Of a DNA stretch of 6,520 nt, positions 5,130 to 6,520 are shown piece by piece. Position 1 is the first letter of the stretch. Each line of letters opens with the position of its first letter. Below the pieces are notes generated by a model. That model had not been told where the DNA came from. It worked only from the letters and a program-made list of their open reading frames with translations, and did not search any database. Origin of the DNA: Methylomonas sp. GTDB taxonomy: Bacteria > Pseudomonadota > Gammaproteobacteria > Methylococcales > Methylomonadaceae. Both the position numbers and the translations under genes were made by a program. The stretch lies in the NCBI GenBank assembly GCA_028688235.1, contig JAQTYP010000204.1, positions 1 through 6,520 of the forward strand, in the 5' to 3' direction.

Positions 5130-5317
5130 ACATCGTACATTCAGAGTAAAAACTGGGAAACTTCAGAAGGAGTACCTAGTCCTGTCGTTCTATCTTTAGT
5201 AGTGGCGGAAATATACCATGGAGCTGTATTCCCCGCCTCACAAACGAACAGAATCCGGCGCCACCCGAGCTGTATCATGCTTGGCAACGGCATTAACGAT
5301 ATTTGAACGCCCTGCCC

Positions 5318-5346
5318 CGCCGTCAAATCTCAAAAAAATGACGGCG
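5318..5346 (-). terminator. Perfect 8-bp GC-rich hairpin after the DUF697-like gene, possible terminator
   Basis: CGCCGTCA (5318-5325) and TGACGGCG (5339-5346) pair around a 13-base loop that contains seven A (seven T on the minus strand). It lies 14 bases past the stop codon of the minus-strand gene at 5361. The T-run is in the loop rather than after the stem, so it is not a standard intrinsic terminator; position alone suggests a 3'-end role. Confidence 0.35.
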
Positions 5347-5360
5347 AGAAATCGAAGCTA

Positions 5361-5849
5361 TTAGCTTGCCGAGGTGGATTTTGGACGGGCTGCAATCGAA
5401 TTACCTTCTTTCAATTGCTCGGCATAAAATTCTTTTACCGCTTTCGGATCGAACGTCAGGAAAGTGCCGCCCGATTCGAAATGCTGGATGAATACTTTAC
5501 CGATCGCATAAGTTGAAGCACCCGCAATGACAGGCATGCTGACCGCCCCCAACGTAGAACCTACAAAGGGAATGACTTTGACCGAGCTTGCCAATAATGG
5601 TGAAAATGAGGACGAAATTCCGCCGCCGGTTAAAGCGCCCAAGATATTCTTACCTTTATTTTGCATAAACTCTACGTTGTAAAGTTTACTCAGACGTCTT
5701 AGCAGGTCGAGCTGAATACCGGTTACAGCCAAAAAGTCAAACATAGGAATAGGAACGATCCCCGCTGCCATGGCAGCATACATGCTTTTTTGCACGATAT
5801 CTTGAGCCTGTTCGGTTTTATCACTTACTGTGAGCGTATTTTCGGACAT
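5361..5849 (-). CDS. Small hydrophobic DUF697-like membrane-associated protein (gene A)
   Basis: A 162-residue protein. A short polar N-terminus (1-14) is followed by AQDIVQKSMYAAMAAGIVPIPMFDFLAVTGIQ, the 'P.P..D' hydrophobic hairpin typical of DUF697/YcjF-type proteins; then a helix (QLDLLRRLSKLYNVEF), a Gly/Ser-rich stretch (68-88), a second hydrophobic hairpin (KVIPFVGSTLGAVSMPVIAG, 91-110) and an amphipathic helix ending in FIQHFESGG. A charged tail (135-162) closes it. In other genomes this domain often sits beside or on Era-like or dynamin-like GTPases; no GTPase is in this window. The ATG at 5849 is chosen because GGAGG lies five bases upstream; an upstream in-frame TTG (5861) overlaps that site. 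A promoter at 5901-5928 suggests its own transcript. The exact function is unknown. Confidence 0.8.
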   Translation of the reverse strand: MSENTLTVSDKTEQAQDIVQKSMYAAMAAGIVPIPMFDFLAVTGIQLDLLRRLSKLYNVEFMQNKGKNILGALTGGGISSSFSPLLASSVKVIPFVGSTLGAVSMPVIAGASTYAIGKVFIQHFESGGTFLTFDPKAVKEFYAEQLKEGNSIAARPKSTSAS

Positions 5850-5854
5850 TATCG

Positions 5855-5859
5855 CCTCC
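5855..5859 (-). promoter_or_regulatory. Ribosome binding site of DUF697-like gene A
   Basis: GGAGG on the minus strand, five bases before the ATG at 5849. It rules out the TTG at 5861 as the start. Confidence 0.75.
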
Positions 5860-5900
5860 AATGTGAGTGTTAGGATGATAGGATTGATCTCACGTTCGGC

Positions 5901-5928
5901 ATGCTACTACACTTTTTTTCAGAGTCAA
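5901..5928 (-). promoter_or_regulatory. Sigma70-type promoter for DUF697-like gene A
   Basis: On the minus strand TTGACT (5923-5928) and TAGCAT (5901-5906) are 16 bases apart, matching 5 of 6 and 4 of 6 consensus positions. The spacer contains a run of seven A. It lies about 50 bases upstream of the start codon in the gap between the two DUF697-like genes. Confidence 0.5.
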
Positions 5929-5947
5929 AACTTTGCTCCGGATATTT

Positions 5948-6304
5948 TCAAGCGCCAATTTCTTCGAAGTGCTTATAAAGAAACCAGCCAATATTTTTAG
6001 TTAAATCATAGGTTATTTTGGCATTGATTATATTGCCGATTAGCGGTATCCAACCTAACACCGATTTTTGAACGATGTCGGTGGAATAGAAATTGCAGGC
6101 AGCCAGCACTAGCGATTTAGCCTCCTGCGATTCCAGTTTGCGACCGAATAGCGCCGCAATTTTTGACGCCATTTCCAAATACAATTTGGTTAGCGTAGCA
6201 ACACCCATACCCGGAATTTGCGAAAAAATGGCAGTCAGGGTCGCCGCAGTTTGCGCAATATCGTCGATAATTTCACCTGCTTTTACCCGTCTGTCTTCGA
6301 TCAT
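5948..6304 (-). CDS. Second small hydrophobic protein, divergent relative of the DUF697-like neighbour (gene B)
   Basis: A protein of 118 residues from the ATG at 6304, or 125 from a TTG at 6325. Neither start has a clear ribosome binding site, and the frame stays open up to 6421, so the start is uncertain. A charged N-terminus (MIEDRRVKAGEIIDD) leads to a hydrophobic hairpin (about 20-52, with IPGMGVATLTKLYLEM), then a linker helix. A second hydrophobic hairpin (SVLGWIPLIGNIINAKITYD, 81-100) is followed by WFLYKHFEE near the C-terminus. This order parallels gene A: hairpin with 'IP', a polar helix, then 'IP..G' and a final helix ending in HFE (IQHFES in A, YKHFEE in B). I infer that B is a distant DUF697-like relative of A with a shorter tail. 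It is probably membrane-associated. B lies 98 bases upstream of A on the same strand; the two may be co-transcribed, though A also has a promoter candidate. Confidence 0.72.
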   Translation of the reverse strand: MIEDRRVKAGEIIDDIAQTAATLTAIFSQIPGMGVATLTKLYLEMASKIAALFGRKLESQEAKSLVLAACNFYSTDIVQKSVLGWIPLIGNIINAKITYDLTKNIGWFLYKHFEEIGA

Positions 6305-6477
6305 TTCGTCTGTCCGGGATAACAATAAGCTCGAACATTTCGATGGCCTGTCCGAATTAGGCGACGGGCTTTCGGTTAAGTATGCGCCCGATAGCTTTTC
6401 ATCATTTGGCTGAAAGTGCTACTCTTAGTCGGCTCGCAAAATACGGCTTCTCGTTTAAAACGGGACACAGAGGAAGG

Positions 6478-6520
6478 CTTAACCGTTCGCCCTGAGCTTG
6501 TCGAAGGGTGAACGGTTAAG
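6478..6520. repeat. REP-like palindrome at the window end
   Basis: CTTAACCGTTCGCCCT (6478-6493) pairs with AGGGTGAACGGTTAAG (6505-6520) over 16 positions, with one G-T wobble, around an 11-base loop. The core TTCGCCCTGAGCTTGTCGAA is a widely repeated intergenic sequence in proteobacterial genomes. It may continue beyond the window. It lies about 170 bases upstream of the DUF697-like gene B. Confidence 0.7.

Larger units (their letters stand above)
4986..5360. other. Intergenic region with a REP-like palindrome and unassigned sequence
   Basis: The left part carries the 70-base palindrome described separately (5060-5129). The stretch 5130-5317 has an open frame on the minus strand (5141-5326, TTG start, 61 codons) and another on the plus strand (about 5131-5307, no start codon), neither with a recognisable product or a ribosome binding site. 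It may be an eroded gene fragment. A hairpin closes the region at 5318-5346. Confidence 0.5.

Noticed and set aside
5141..5326. 61-codon minus-strand gene with TTG start
   Set aside because: The start lies inside a hairpin stem, there is no ribosome binding site and no recognised product. It is kept only as a possible relic in the findings.
6093..6413. 106-codon plus-strand frame opposite the second DUF697-like gene
   Set aside because: The minus strand gives the hydrophobic two-hairpin protein matching its neighbour. The plus frame has no ribosome binding site and a Ser/Ala-rich composition typical of antisense readings.

Overview
The window looks like a chromosomal piece of a gammaproteobacterium with roughly balanced GC. 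My best guess is a Methylomonas/Methylobacter-type methanotroph. This is an inference from the style of the proteins (a YrdA-type gamma carbonic anhydrase, a small DUF6447-type protein, an exported cyclophilin carrying a tail domain that I associate with environmental proteobacteria) and from REP-like intergenic palindromes. No rRNA, tRNA or CRISPR array is visible.

Layout. (1) Positions 1-1011 are a mobile-DNA scar. The first 102 bases hold the N-terminus of an ISNCY-like transposase on the minus strand. About 400 bases of non-coding sequence rich in inverted repeats follow, then a serine resolvase that has lost its N-terminal catalytic-serine region. (2) Positions 1012-2686 are a minus-strand two-gene operon: an SPFH/stomatin-like protein of the YdjI (COG4260) type with a C-terminal SHOCT-like tail, and a multi-zinc-ribbon protein starting one base after its stop codon. 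(3) Divergent from it, a gamma-class carbonic anhydrase-like protein (GTG start at 2768) ends in a weak terminator hairpin. (4) Positions 3314-3689 are non-coding, with a clear extended -10 promoter and a leader of about 150 nt ahead of a 70-residue coiled-coil protein (DUF6447-like). (5) A 96-bp MITE-like element with 12-bp perfect terminal inverted repeats lies at 3941-4036. (6) A periplasmic or secreted cyclophilin-type peptidyl-prolyl isomerase with an extra C-terminal domain follows at 4116-4985. (7) A 70-nt REP-like palindrome at 5060-5129 is followed by unexplained sequence. (8) Two minus-strand genes at 5361-6304/6325 encode small, hydrophobic, DUF697-like proteins that look like distant relatives. 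(9) The window ends in another REP-like palindrome.

The genes mostly read as separate short transcription units. The one clear functional partnership is the SPFH and zinc-ribbon pair. In Bacillus subtilis, relatives (YdjI with YdjG/YdjH) recruit a PspA-type membrane-stress protein, so a membrane-organising or envelope-stress role is a reasonable hypothesis here, although no PspA gene lies in the window. The tandem DUF697-like proteins may form a second membrane-associated module. I do not see a convincing novel defence or biosynthetic system. The most interesting items are the SPFH/zinc-ribbon operon, the DUF697-like pair, the cyclophilin tail domain and the palindromic elements.
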